Shown here: positions 18,358 to 29,655 of the stretch, piece by piece
How positions within the stretch are numbered: the first letter of the stretch is position 1
Layout: the number at the start of each line of letters is the position of its first letter
Assembly: GCF_036227125.1 (NCBI RefSeq)
Contig: NZ_CP109435.1
Coordinates: forward strand, 3,844,001-3,908,000
From: Streptomyces sp. NBC_01485
GTDB lineage: Bacteria > Actinomycetota > Actinomycetes > Streptomycetales > Streptomycetaceae
DNA: 64,000 nucleotides
Direction: 5' to 3'
Translations under genes and position numbers: made by a program
Notes under the pieces: model-generated
Databases searched by the model: none
What the model was told of the DNA's origin: nothing
What the model saw: only the letters and a program-made list of their open reading frames with translations

Positions 18358-19653
18358 CTACGCCGCCGCCGGAATCACCGCCGACACCCGGAAGCCCCCC
18401 GCCTCCGTCGGCCCCGACACGAACACCCCGCCCAACGCCACCACCCGCTCCTTCATCCCCACCAGCCCGTTCCCCCCCGACGGCAACCCCGCCGCCGACG
18501 CCGACCCCACCTCCGGCGGCGGCCCGTTCTCCACCTGCATCGCGATCTCCGCCACCCGGTGCGCCAACCGCACCTGCGTCTTCGCACCCGCCGCGTGCTT
18601 GTGAACGTTCGTCAACGCCTCCTGCACCACCCGGTACGCCGTCTGCTCGATCTCCGGCGCATACGACCGCGTCTCCCCCTCCACCGACAGCTCCACCACC
18701 ATCCCCGCGGCCGCCGACTGCCCCACCAACTCCTCCAGCTCCTCCAGAGAAGGCCCCTCCAGCCCCTCCCCCTCCGCCATCACCGCGGCCACCGTCACCG
18801 CCACCAACGGCACCGACGCCGACCGCTCCCGGGGACCGCCACTGCGCAACACCCCGAGCATCTCCCGCAACTCGGTCAACGCCTGCCGCCCCATGTCCCC
18901 GACCAGGGCCGCGTTGCGCACCGCCTTCTCGGGATCCTTCGGCGCGATGGCCTGCAACGCGGCGGCGTGCACGACCATCAGACTCACCCGGTGCGCGACG
19001 ACGTCATGCATCTCCCGCGCGATCCGGGTCCGCTCCTCGCCGCGCGCCCACTCCGCCCGCTCCTCCGCCCGCTCCGCGAGCAGCTGCAACTCCCGCTCAA
19101 GGCTGTCCGCCCGCTCCCGCAGACTCTCCATCAGCCGCCGGTGGGCGCCGATGTACAGCCCGAGCAGCAGCGGCGGCGCGGTGAGCCCCAGCGACGTCGC
19201 GATCGCGGCGAACGGGACGAACCAGTCCCCCATCGTCGACGTCCCCCGCGCCATGCTCTGCCGCACCCGCACGAACGTCACGATCAACGTCCCCACGAGC
19301 TGCATCCCCGCGAGCGAGACGACCATCCGCCGAGGCAGCTCGGACGCGGCGAGCGTGTACAGCCCGACGATGCCCATCAGGAAGCCCATCTGGGCCGGCG
19401 TGACGGCGATCGCGACCAGCACCACGGCGATGGGCCACTTCCGCCGCACCACCAGCACCGACCCGGCGAGCAGCCCGAACACGATCCCCACCGCCACCGG
19501 GATCCCGGCGTCCCGCGCGAACGGAACCCCCTCCACCGCGCACTCCACGGCGGACACGAGCCCCAGGCCCCAGTCGAACGCCGCGCTACGCCATCTGGTC
19601 CACCACAACGGCCCTCCCCGGGCCGCCGCGTCCTCTTCCCCCGTCATGGTCAT
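18358..19653 (-). CDS. Orphan sensor histidine kinase (HisKA_3/NarL-partner type)
   Basis: About 431 residues with five or six N-terminal transmembrane helices (AVGIVFGLLAGSVLVV, LGLTAPPLLLGLYIG), then a coiled coil. The dimerisation/phospho-acceptor helix is RTRIAREMHDVVAHRVSLMV, with His in REMHDVVAH. A HATPase_c domain follows with QTAYRVVQEALTNVHKHA and GNGLVGMKERV. This class signals to LuxR/NarL-type regulators, but none is adjacent, so the partner is elsewhere. ATG 19647 may be the true start, because a G-rich ribosome site suits it better than 19653. Confidence 0.92.
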   Translation of the reverse strand: MTMTGEEDAAARGGPLWWTRWRSAAFDWGLGLVSAVECAVEGVPFARDAGIPVAVGIVFGLLAGSVLVVRRKWPIAVVLVAIAVTPAQMGFLMGIVGLYTLAASELPRRMVVSLAGMQLVGTLIVTFVRVRQSMARGTSTMGDWFVPFAAIATSLGLTAPPLLLGLYIGAHRRLMESLRERADSLERELQLLAERAEERAEWARGEERTRIAREMHDVVAHRVSLMVVHAAALQAIAPKDPEKAVRNAALVGDMGRQALTELREMLGVLRSGGPRERSASVPLVAVTVAAVMAEGEGLEGPSLEELEELVGQSAAAGMVVELSVEGETRSYAPEIEQTAYRVVQEALTNVHKHAAGAKTQVRLAHRVAEIAMQVENGPPPEVGSASAAGLPSGGNGLVGMKERVVALGGVFVSGPTEAGGFRVSAVIPAAA

Positions 19654-19812
19654 GCCCCCAGCCTACGGGCGCGCCCCCCGCCTTTTCCGGCGACTTTCCC
19701 CGACCGCCCCACACCACTCGCGTAACCGGACACCATCGAAACCCACCGGTATCCCTCGAACTGGTGAACCGCGCCCGTTCGGGGCCGGAAGCAGGCATTC
19801 CGGCCGGACGGT

Positions 19813-20667
19813 ATGCGTATGACACATGCAGGCGGCAACTACGGTGACTTCGAGGCGCTACGGGAACGAGCGATTGGCTTGCGGCGGGCGGGGCTCAGCC
19901 TTCGGCAGATCCGCGACGAACTCCAGGTCCACAACAAGGACACCCTTCAACGCCTCGTCGAGGGCGAGCCACCCCCGGAGTGGACGAAACGCCCGCGAGC
20001 GAAGGACGACCTCCGCGAGAAGGCGCGGGAGCTACGACAGCGGGGCTGGACGTACGACCAGATCCAGGCGGAGCTGGGGTGCTCGAAGAGTTCGGTGTCA
20101 CTTTGGGTGCGGGACCTGCCCTCACCGCGACGGAGGCCCGCGGACACGACGGCGGCGCGACGCGGGGTGCAGCGGGCGGTCAAGAACCGCGCCGCCGAGC
20201 GGGAAGAGCTGAAGACCGAGGCCTACGCCCAGATCGGGCCGGTTACGCCCCGCGAACTGTTCCTGATCGGCGTCGGGCTCTACTGGTCCGAGGGATCGAA
20301 GGCGAAGCCGGGTTCCAACCGGCGAGTCATCTTTGTGAACAGCGACCCCACCATGATCAAGGCATTCGTGGCCTGGCTCGACCTTCTCGGCGTCGAACCG
20401 GAGCGCCGACGATTCTCCGTCAACATCCACGAGTCGGCAGACGTATCGGCAGCCGAGGCTTACTGGGCAGACCAAGTCGGCATCAACGTCGACGATCTCT
20501 TGAAGACGAGCCTCAAGAGGCACAACCCCAAGACCAACCGGACCAACACAGGCGAGGGCTACCACGGCTGTCTCAGGGTGGCCGTGCTCAAGAGCGCCGA
20601 CCTACACCGTCGCATCGAAGGCTGGTGGTGCGGCATAGTAGGAGGCGCCACTCGGCGACCAGACTAA
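19813..20667 (+). CDS. HTH protein with LAGLIDADG-like C-terminal half
   Basis: A 284-residue protein. Residues about 12-50 (ALRERAIGLRRAGLSLRQI) and 69-100 (ARELRQRGWTYDQIQAELGC, KSSVSLWVRDLP) are two helix-turn-helix units. The C-terminal half holds ELFLIGVGLYWSEGSKAK, then VIFVNSDPTMIKAFVAWLDL. This looks like a LAGLIDADG fold in which the usual catalytic Gly-Asp has become Ser-Glu. WhiA has the same two folds in the opposite order. The gene ends 24 bases before tRNA-Gln. Codon use looks slightly less GC-biased than in its neighbours. A regulator or an inactive homing-endonuclease descendant are both possible; the fold call is by eye. Confidence 0.65.
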   Translation: MRMTHAGGNYGDFEALRERAIGLRRAGLSLRQIRDELQVHNKDTLQRLVEGEPPPEWTKRPRAKDDLREKARELRQRGWTYDQIQAELGCSKSSVSLWVRDLPSPRRRPADTTAARRGVQRAVKNRAAEREELKTEAYAQIGPVTPRELFLIGVGLYWSEGSKAKPGSNRRVIFVNSDPTMIKAFVAWLDLLGVEPERRRFSVNIHESADVSAAEAYWADQVGINVDDLLKTSLKRHNPKTNRTNTGEGYHGCLRVAVLKSADLHRRIEGWWCGIVGGATRRPD

Positions 20668-20682
20668 ATGTCCGGTTTAGTC
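20662..20682 (+). terminator. Small hairpin overlapping the stop of the HTH/LAGLIDADG-like gene
   Basis: GACTAAA-tgtccgg-TTTAGTC is a perfect 7-bp stem that includes the TAA stop codon and is followed by an A/T-rich stretch (gaatttatt). It lies directly before the tRNA and could end transcription of the upstream gene. Confidence 0.5.
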
Positions 20683-20690
20683 GAATTTAT

Positions 20691-20762
20691 TCCCCTGTGG
20701 TGTAATTGGCAGCACTGTGGCTTTTGGTGCCATATGTCCGGGTTCAAGTCCTGGCAGGGGAG
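20691..20762 (+). tRNA. tRNA-Gln (anticodon TTG)
   Basis: A 72-base cloverleaf. The acceptor TCCCCTG (20691-20697) pairs with CAGGGGA (20755-20761), with G as discriminator. The anticodon stem GTGGC/GCCAT encloses loop TTTTGGT, which gives anticodon TTG reading CAA. The T-arm is CCGGG-TTCAAGT-CCTGG. The CCA end is not encoded. No truncated copy of its 3' end is visible nearby, so I see no integrated element at this site within the window. Confidence 0.93.
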
Positions 20763-20875
20763 CCCTACACGGTCCGGGCCCTGACTACACAGTCAGGGCC
20801 CGCTCTCATGTCCGCCGGGAAACGCCCCGGTATCCTTCGGGTGTCCCCACCTCTCCACAGCCGAAGGGCAACTCC

Positions 20876-22324
20876 GTGAGCGCCATTCGCCCGGCAGCCG
20901 TCGTCGTACTCGCAGCGGGTGAGGGCACCCGTATGAAGTCGGCCATACCGAAGGTTCTCCACGAGCTCTGCGGCCGCAGCCTCGTGGGCCATGTGCTGGC
21001 CGCCGCCCGCGAACTGGACCCCGAGAACCTGGTCGTCGTCGTCGGGCACGCACGCGAGAAGGTCACCGCGCATCTCGCCGAGGCCGACGCCGCCGTACGC
21101 ACCGCCGTGCAGGAGGAGCAGAACGGCACCGGGCACGCCGTCCGGATGGGGCTGGAGCAGCTCGGCGGCGGGGTCGACGGGACCGTGGTGGTCGTCTGCG
21201 GCGACACCCCGCTCCTCACCGGCGCGACGCTCGGCCGGCTCGCCGCCACCCATCAGTCGGACGGCAACGCCGTCACCGTGCTGACCGCCGAGGTGCCGGA
21301 CGCGACCGGGTACGGGCGGATCGTGCGGGACGACGTCTCCGGCGCCGTCACCGGGATCGTCGAGCACAAGGACGCGTCCGACGCCGTGCTGGCGATCCGG
21401 GAGATCAACTCCGGGGTGTTCGCGTTCGACGGGCAGCTTCTCGCCGACGCGCTGAAGAAGGTGCGCACGGACAACAGCCAGGGCGAGGAGTACCTCACCG
21501 ACGTCCTCGGGATCCTCCGCGAGGCCGGTCACCGGGTCGGGGCGTCCGTCGCCGCCGATCACCGCGAGATCGCCGGGATCAACAACCGGGTGCAGTTGAG
21601 CGAGGCCCGCCGGATCCTCAACGACCGGCTGCTGACCGCCGCGATGCTGTCGGGCGTCACGGTCGTCGACCCGGCGACGACGTGGGTCGACGTGACGGTC
21701 ACGTTCGAGCGGGACGCCGTCGTGCACCCGGGCACGCAGTTGCACGGCGCGACGCACCTCGGCGAGGGCGCGGAGGTCGGCCCCAACAGCCGGCTGAAGG
21801 ACACCGTCGTCGGCGCGGGCGCCCGGGTCGACAACACGGTCGCCGACGGCGCCCGCGTCGGCGCCGACGCGACCGTGGGGCCGTACGCCTATCTGCGTCC
21901 CGGCACGCGGCTCGGGGCGAAGGGCAAGATCGGCACGTACGTGGAGACGAAGAACGCCGCCATCGGCGAGGGGACGAAGGTCCCGCACCTCTCCTACGTG
22001 GGCGACGCGACGATCGGCGAGTACACCAACATCGGCGCGGCGAGCGTGTTCGTGAACTACGACGGACAGGACAAGCATCACACCACCGTCGGGTCGCACT
22101 GCCGGACGGGTTCGGACAACATGTTTGTGGCTCCCGTCACCATCGGGGACGGCGCGTACACCGCCGCCGGCTCAGTGATCACGAAGGACGTGCCGCCCGG
22201 TTCGCTGGCCGTGGCCCGTGGTCAGCAGCGGAATATCGAGGGTTGGGTGGCCCGCAAGCGTCCGGGCAGCGCGGCGGCGAAGGCCGCGGAGCCCGCCTCT
22301 CGCCCGGAGGGAAGCGAAAGCTGA
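20876..22324 (+). CDS. glmU: Bifunctional GlmU (GlcNAc-1-P uridyltransferase / GlcN-1-P acetyltransferase)
   Basis: A 482-residue enzyme making UDP-GlcNAc for peptidoglycan and teichoic-type polymers. The N-terminal pyrophosphorylase domain begins with VVVLAAGEGTRMKS and has GTGHAVRMGLEQLGG and VVVCGDTPLL. The C-terminal left-handed beta-helix shows hexapeptide repeats from about residue 260 (GARVGADATVGPYAYLRPGT, NIGAASVFVNYDGQDKHHT). The GTG start has GAAGGGC upstream. The order glmU, prs, rplY, pth is a classic conserved bacterial cluster. Confidence 0.97.
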   Translation: MSAIRPAAVVVLAAGEGTRMKSAIPKVLHELCGRSLVGHVLAAARELDPENLVVVVGHAREKVTAHLAEADAAVRTAVQEEQNGTGHAVRMGLEQLGGGVDGTVVVVCGDTPLLTGATLGRLAATHQSDGNAVTVLTAEVPDATGYGRIVRDDVSGAVTGIVEHKDASDAVLAIREINSGVFAFDGQLLADALKKVRTDNSQGEEYLTDVLGILREAGHRVGASVAADHREIAGINNRVQLSEARRILNDRLLTAAMLSGVTVVDPATTWVDVTVTFERDAVVHPGTQLHGATHLGEGAEVGPNSRLKDTVVGAGARVDNTVADGARVGADATVGPYAYLRPGTRLGAKGKIGTYVETKNAAIGEGTKVPHLSYVGDATIGEYTNIGAASVFVNYDGQDKHHTTVGSHCRTGSDNMFVAPVTIGDGAYTAAGSVITKDVPPGSLAVARGQQRNIEGWVARKRPGSAAAKAAEPASRPEGSES

Positions 22325-22459
22325 CCGGAAACAGGCGCGTCGGACACGGCGTACCGTGATAAGCACACACCCGCACCCCACCAGCCAGGACGGCCCCGTC
22401 GCGCCCAGTGGCGCGGTCTCTCGACACCCTTGGCTGAACACCTCTGAGGAGACAGTGCT

Positions 22460-23434
22460 GTGACCGGGATCAAGACGACCGGCGAGAAGAAGATGATGTT
22501 CTTCTCCGGCCGCGCCCACCCCGAGCTTGCCGAGGAGGTCGCCCACCAGCTGGGGGTCGGGGTCGTCCCGACGAAGGCCTTCGATTTCGCCAACGGCGAG
22601 ATCTACGTCCGCTACCAGGAGTCGGCCCGCGGTGCGGACTGCTTCCTGATCCAGAGCCACACCGCGCCGATCAACAAATGGATCATGGAGCAGTTGATCA
22701 TGATCGACGCTCTGAAGCGGGCTTCGGCGCGTTCGATCACGGTCATCGTGCCGTTCTACGGTTATGCGCGTCAGGACAAGAAGCACCGTGGGCGGGAGCC
22801 GATCTCGGCCCGTCTGATCGCGGACCTGATGAAGACGGCGGGTGCGCACCGGATTCTGACGGTGGATCTGCACACGGACCAGATCCAGGGCTTCTTCGAC
22901 GGCCCGGTGGATCATCTGTTCGCCCTGCCGCTCCTCGCGGACTACGTGGGCGGCAAGGTGGACCGCAAGAAGCTGACGGTCGTCTCGCCCGACGCCGGCC
23001 GTGTGCGCGTCGCCGACCGCTGGTGCGACCGTCTGGGCGCGCCCCTGGCGATCGTGCACAAGCGGCGCGACAAGGACGTGGCGAACCAGGTGACCGTCCA
23101 CGAGGTCGTGGGCGAGGTCGAGGGCCGGGTGTGTGTCCTGGTCGACGACATGATCGACACCGGTGGCACGATCTGCGCGGCCGCGGACGCGCTGTTCGCG
23201 CACGGCGCGGAGGACGTCATCGTGACGGCGACGCACGGTGTGCTGTCGGGTCCGGCGGCGGACCGGCTGAAGAACTCGAAGGTGAGCGAGTTCATCTTCA
23301 CCAACACGCTCCCCACGCCGGGCGAGCTGGAGGTGGACAAGATCACGGTGCTGTCGATCGCGCCGACGATCGCGAACGCGGTGCGCGAGGTGTTCGAGGA
23401 CGGCTCGGTGACGAGCCTGTTCGACGAGCAGTGA
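22460..23434 (+). CDS. prs: Ribose-phosphate pyrophosphokinase (PRPP synthase)
   Basis: A 324-residue enzyme converting ribose-5-phosphate and ATP to PRPP for nucleotide, His and Trp synthesis. Motifs: FSGRAHPELAEEV, the flexible-loop region YGYARQDKKHRGREPISARL, VDLHTDQIQGFFDGPVDHL, and the PRPP-binding loop VDDMIDTGGTI. The GTG start is preceded by GAGGAGA. It lies 135 bases after glmU and is likely co-transcribed with it or driven from a promoter in that gap. Confidence 0.97.
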   Translation: MTGIKTTGEKKMMFFSGRAHPELAEEVAHQLGVGVVPTKAFDFANGEIYVRYQESARGADCFLIQSHTAPINKWIMEQLIMIDALKRASARSITVIVPFYGYARQDKKHRGREPISARLIADLMKTAGAHRILTVDLHTDQIQGFFDGPVDHLFALPLLADYVGGKVDRKKLTVVSPDAGRVRVADRWCDRLGAPLAIVHKRRDKDVANQVTVHEVVGEVEGRVCVLVDDMIDTGGTICAAADALFAHGAEDVIVTATHGVLSGPAADRLKNSKVSEFIFTNTLPTPGELEVDKITVLSIAPTIANAVREVFEDGSVTSLFDEQ

Positions 23435-23486
23435 GCGACTGCCGTTGACGGCTGTGCTTGATCGCCTTGCTTGATCGATTTTTCTG

Positions 23487-23535
23487 CGGCCTCCCCGCCG
23501 AGTAGACTGCCCCAGTTGCTCGGCGAGGGAGGCCG
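23487..23535. other. Long stem-loop in the leader of the L25 gene
   Basis: CGGCCTCCCCGCCGAG (23487-23502) pairs with CTCGGCGAGGGAGGCCG (23519-23535), with one bulged base and a 16-base loop. No T-run follows on the plus strand, so a simple terminator is unlikely. TAGACT in the loop could be a -10 hexamer. Position between prs and rplY suits either a prs terminator or an autoregulatory leader for the ribosomal protein. Confidence 0.5.
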
Positions 23536-23633
23536 TACCCATGGGTGCGGCGGTCCGTTATCGACGCGCTCTTCGTAGCAGGCCGACGGTTTGGCCGGGT
23601 GACCACCTTTCCCCAGTTCTACGAGGAGTGAAC

Positions 23634-24218
23634 ATGGCTGAGATCAAGCTGGCCGGCGAGACCCGCAACGAGTTCGGCAAGGGCGCCTCCCGCCGTATCC
23701 GGCGTGCCGGCCAGGTCCCCGCGGTGGTGTACGGGCACGGTGTCGAGCCCCTCCACATCACGCTGCCGGGCCACCAGCTCCAGCTCGCCCTGCGCACCCC
23801 GAACGTCCTGCTCAGCCTGGAGATCGAGGGCAACACCCAGCTCGCGATCCCGAAGGCCGTGCAGCGCGGCAAGGTCTCGCGCGCCCTGGAGCACGTCGAC
23901 CTCCTCACCGTGAAGCGCGGCGAGAAGGTCAACGTCGAGGTCTTCGTGCACACCGAGGGCGACCTGGCCCCGGGCGCGTACCTGCTCGAGCACGTGCTGA
24001 GCACGCTGACCGTCGAGACCGAGGCGACGCACATCCCCGAGTCGGTCACCGTCTCCATCCAGGGCCTGGAGGCCGGCGCGGCCATCCTCGCCAAGGACAT
24101 CCCGCTGCCCAAGGGCACCACGCTGGCGATCGACGAGGACGCGGTCGTCCTCCAGGTCCTGGCCGCCCAGGCGGAGGAGGCCCCGGCCGACGCCGACGCC
24201 GAGGGCAGCGAGGCCTGA
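23634..24218 (+). CDS. rplY: 50S ribosomal protein L25/general stress protein Ctc
   Basis: A 194-residue long form (CTC/TL5 type) that binds 5S rRNA. The N-terminal domain has AETRNEFGKGASRRIRRAGQ and VPAVVYGHGVEP. The C-terminal extension includes GDLAPGAYLLEHVLSTLTVE and KDIPLPKGTTLAIDEDAV, and ends in an acidic Ala/Glu tail. ATG 23634 is preceded by ACGAGGAG; upstream in-frame codons are not family-like. A strong hairpin follows the gene. Confidence 0.96.
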   Translation: MAEIKLAGETRNEFGKGASRRIRRAGQVPAVVYGHGVEPLHITLPGHQLQLALRTPNVLLSLEIEGNTQLAIPKAVQRGKVSRALEHVDLLTVKRGEKVNVEVFVHTEGDLAPGAYLLEHVLSTLTVETEATHIPESVTVSIQGLEAGAAILAKDIPLPKGTTLAIDEDAVVLQVLAAQAEEAPADADAEGSEA

Positions 24219-24242
24219 TCCTCGGGCCCCAGTCGTTCTGTC

Positions 24243-24276
24243 AGCCGCCGCCCCTTCAGCTTCGGGGGCGGCGGCT
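24243..24276 (+). terminator. Hairpin terminator after the L25 gene
   Basis: AGCCGCCGCCCC (24243-24254) and GGGGCGGCGGCT (24265-24276) form a perfect 12-bp GC stem with a 10-base loop, between the L25 gene and pth. It could reduce read-through into pth. Confidence 0.8.
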
Positions 24277-24294
24277 GGCGCGTATCAAGGAGAC

Positions 24295-24897
24295 ATGGAC
24301 GTGACGACCGACGCGAACGCGCCCTGGCTGATCGTGGGGCTCGGCAATCCCGGTCCGGAGTACGCCATGAACCGGCACAACGTCGGTTTCATGGTGGCCG
24401 ATCTGCTGGCCGAGCGGATCGGGGGGAGGTTCAAGCGCGCGGGGAAGGCGCAGGCGCAGGTCGTCGAGGGGCGGATCGGTCCGCCGGGGACGGGCAGCCG
24501 GCGGGTGGTGCTGGCGAAGCCCATGTCGTTCATGAACCTGTCGGGCGGCCCGGTGAACGCGCTGCGCGACTTCTACAAGGTGCCGTTGTCGAACGTCCTC
24601 GCCGTGCACGACGAGCTGGACATCGACTACGGCGTGCTGCGGCTGAAGCTGGGCGGCGGCGACAACGGGCACAACGGGCTGAAGTCGATGACGAAGGCGA
24701 TGACCGCGGAGTACCACCGGGTGCGGTTCGGGATCGGGCGGCCGCCGGGGCGGATACAGGTGGCGGACTTCGTGCTGAAGGACTTCTCGTCGGCCGAGCG
24801 CAAGGAGCTGGACTACTTCGTGGACCGGGCGGCCGACGCGGTGGAGGCGCTGGTGCTGGAGGGGCTGGAGCGGGCGCAAACCACGTACAACTCCTGA
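24295..24897 (+). CDS. pth: Peptidyl-tRNA hydrolase
   Basis: A 200-residue enzyme that frees tRNA from stalled peptidyl-tRNA. The start region IVGLGNPGPEYAMNRHNVGF contains the catalytic His in RHNVGF. KPMSFMNLSGGPV, LDIDYGVLRLKLGGGDNGHN and VRFGIGRPPG follow in the expected order. ATG 24295 has AAGGAGAC upstream. Confidence 0.97.
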   Translation: MDVTTDANAPWLIVGLGNPGPEYAMNRHNVGFMVADLLAERIGGRFKRAGKAQAQVVEGRIGPPGTGSRRVVLAKPMSFMNLSGGPVNALRDFYKVPLSNVLAVHDELDIDYGVLRLKLGGGDNGHNGLKSMTKAMTAEYHRVRFGIGRPPGRIQVADFVLKDFSSAERKELDYFVDRAADAVEALVLEGLERAQTTYNS

Positions 24898-24939
24898 CTT
24901 GTCACCCACCGAGGTTGACGGGCCGCCGGGGCGTGGCCA

Positions 24940-25506
24940 ATGATCCCGGCCATGCCTGCCACAGCAGCATCCCCGTCCCATCGCCGTAGGGGTTCCTCCC
25001 ACAAGGCCCGCGGGACCCACAAAGCCGGCAGAACGCAGAACGCCTCTGCCGTCGCCGCCCTGCGGTTCGGGCGGCTCGCGGCCATGGGCACGGTCGCCGG
25101 GCTGATCCTGCTCGCGGGGGTGTGGGGTTCCTGGGGTACGGCGTACCAGGTGATGCTGACGAAGGGGCGGGAGCAGGGCACGGTCGCGGTGACGCGGTGC
25201 GGCGAGGACACCTGTGCGGGGCCGTACACGCCGGTGTCGGCGGGGTCGGCGGCACGCGCGCGCGTGGTGCTCGAGAAGTCGGTGGCCGTGCGCAAGGGGC
25301 GGACGTACGCGGTGGTGCTCAGGCCGAGCAGCGACGAGGCGGTGCGGTCGGGTCCGGCGGGCATCCTGTTCGCGTGGGTTCCGCTGGGCGGGGCGCTGCT
25401 GCTGGCGTCGGTGGTGGTCGCGGGCGGGCTGGGGCGGATCCGGGTCGGGTGGCTGCTGGCGGGGTCGGGGGTGGCGTTGCTGACGGCGGCGTTCGTGACC
25501 ATCTGA
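24940..25506 (+). CDS. Hypothetical membrane protein
   Basis: About 188 residues. A basic, Ser/Ala-rich N-terminus is followed by a helix (VAGLILLAGVWGSW), an exterior loop with RCGEDTCAGPY (two Cys that may form a disulfide), and two C-terminal helices (GILFAWVPLGGALLLASVVV, GWLLAGSGVALLTAAFV). The family is not recognised. Comparable small membrane genes follow pth in other streptomycetes, as I recall. The start is uncertain (24940 or 24952), with no clear ribosome site. Confidence 0.7.
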   Translation: MIPAMPATAASPSHRRRGSSHKARGTHKAGRTQNASAVAALRFGRLAAMGTVAGLILLAGVWGSWGTAYQVMLTKGREQGTVAVTRCGEDTCAGPYTPVSAGSAARARVVLEKSVAVRKGRTYAVVLRPSSDEAVRSGPAGILFAWVPLGGALLLASVVVAGGLGRIRVGWLLAGSGVALLTAAFVTI

Positions 25507-25532
25507 CGATCCGAGGCCGGCCGGTGGGACGT

Positions 25533-25572
25533 GAGGGCGCCCCCGGGTTCGTACGAACCCGGGGGCGCCCTC
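25533..25572. terminator. Perfect 40-bp palindrome, bidirectional terminator
   Basis: GAGGGCGCCCCCGGGTTCGT and its exact reverse complement meet without a loop at the gap between two convergent genes (membrane protein and ppc). Position and symmetry fit a terminator serving both strands. Confidence 0.85.
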
Positions 25573-25589
25573 GTGTCGTTCGGCGCGGG

Positions 25590-28343
<2,754 letters not shown>

Positions 28344-28523
28344 AGGTGCGGCTCCTTGCAGTGTTGAAGCTCGTCCGGGAGGGAACCCGGAGGCCGTCCC
28401 CGCGGCGGGCGTCGCATGGACGTCGCATGGGGACCGGACATCCGGGAAGAAAACAGAGCGGACCGCGCTGTCCGAACCGTCTCCAAGGATAGGTGTCCGC
28501 GAGGACGCGCAGATGGGCGGGCT

Positions 28524-28589
28524 CTTGCCGCCCGGCCGGGCACTGCCATACTTACGATGCCGTAGGTTACGGAACCGTAGGAATTACGG
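28524..28589 (+). promoter_or_regulatory. Desaturase promoter with two CCGTA-N-TACGG operators
   Basis: TTGCCG (28524-28529) and CATACT (28547-28552), 17 bases apart, could be -35 and -10. Just downstream are two inverted repeats, CCGTA-ggt-TACGG (28560-28572) and CCGTA-ggaat-TACGG (28575-28589). A TetR gene is translationally coupled to the desaturase gene, so these are good candidates for its binding sites. Confidence 0.6.
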
Positions 28590-28644
28590 CACGGTTCCCG
28601 CGGTACGGCATCTCCCTCAATCCAAGACCCCCCAGGGGACGCGC

Positions 28645-29655
28645 ATGACCACAGGCTCCAACGTGATCGAAGACCCTTCGCAGGCGCCCGACGACAGCCC
28701 TACGCCCCTGGCCACCCTGGGTGGCGAGCAGAAGCGTTCGATCGAGCAGATCACGCTGCTGATCTTCATCGTCGTCCCGTTCCTGGCAGTGCTGGCGGCG
28801 GTGCCGCTGGCGTGGGGCTGGGGGGTGAGCTGGCTGGACATCGGCCTGCTGGTCTTCATGTACTTCCTCGGGTGCCACGGCATCACGATCGGGTTCCACC
28901 GGTACTTCACGCACGGTTCGTTCAAGGCGAAGCGGCCGCTGCGGATCGCGCTGGCGATCATGGGGTCGATGGCGGTGGAGGGTCCGCTGGTGCGCTGGGT
29001 GGCGGATCACCGCAAGCATCACAAGTTCTCCGACGCGGAGGGCGACCCGCATTCGCCGTGGCGGTTCGGGGAGACGGTGCCGGCCCTGATGAAGGGCCTG
29101 TGGTGGGCGCACATCGCCTGGATGTTCGACGAGGAGCAGACGCCGCAGGACAAGTACGCGCCGGATCTGATCAAGGACCCGGCGATCCGGGCGATCTCGC
29201 GGCAGTTCATCTTCTGGACGATGCTGTCGCTGGCGCTGCCGCCGCTGGTGGGCGGGCTGGTGACGATGTCCTGGTGGGGCGCGTTCACGGCGTTCTTCTG
29301 GGGCTCGCTGGTGCGGGTTGCGCTGCTGCACCACGTCACCTGGTCGATCAACTCGATCTGTCACGCGGTGGGCAAGCGCCCGTTCAAGTCGCGGGACCGG
29401 TCGGGCAACGTGTGGTGGCTGGCGGTGCTGTCGTGCGGCGAGTCCTGGCACAACCTGCACCACGCCGACCCGACGTCGGCGCGGCACGGGGTGGAGCGGG
29501 GGCAGGTGGACTCCTCCGCGCGCTTCATCCGCTTCTTCGAGATGCTCGGATGGGCGTACGACGTGCGCTGGCCGTCACGCTCGCGTATCGATTCGCGCCG
29601 GAACACGGGTGAGGACGGTTCCCGGCGGGGGAAGGCGACCGCCGAGGCGGCATGA
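28645..29655 (+). CDS. Membrane acyl-CoA delta-9-type fatty-acid desaturase
   Basis: A 336-residue di-iron membrane desaturase. It has the three His boxes HRYFTH, HRKHHKFSD and HNLHHADP, separated by pairs of transmembrane helices (ITLLIFIVVPFLAVLAAVPL at the start). It introduces a cis double bond into acyl chains for membrane fluidity. The start is ATG 28645. Its stop overlaps the start of the TetR gene by 4 bases (ATGA), so enzyme and regulator form one operon. The function of the family is well known; the exact position of desaturation here is inferred. Confidence 0.95.
   Translation: MTTGSNVIEDPSQAPDDSPTPLATLGGEQKRSIEQITLLIFIVVPFLAVLAAVPLAWGWGVSWLDIGLLVFMYFLGCHGITIGFHRYFTHGSFKAKRPLRIALAIMGSMAVEGPLVRWVADHRKHHKFSDAEGDPHSPWRFGETVPALMKGLWWAHIAWMFDEEQTPQDKYAPDLIKDPAIRAISRQFIFWTMLSLALPPLVGGLVTMSWWGAFTAFFWGSLVRVALLHHVTWSINSICHAVGKRPFKSRDRSGNVWWLAVLSCGESWHNLHHADPTSARHGVERGQVDSSARFIRFFEMLGWAYDVRWPSRSRIDSRRNTGEDGSRRGKATAEAA

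Noticed and set aside
20691..20762. Integration site of a mobile element at tRNA-Gln
   Set aside because: No integrase gene lies within the window beside it, and no duplicate of the tRNA 3' end was found. The neighbouring HTH/LAGLIDADG-like gene alone is not evidence for an element.
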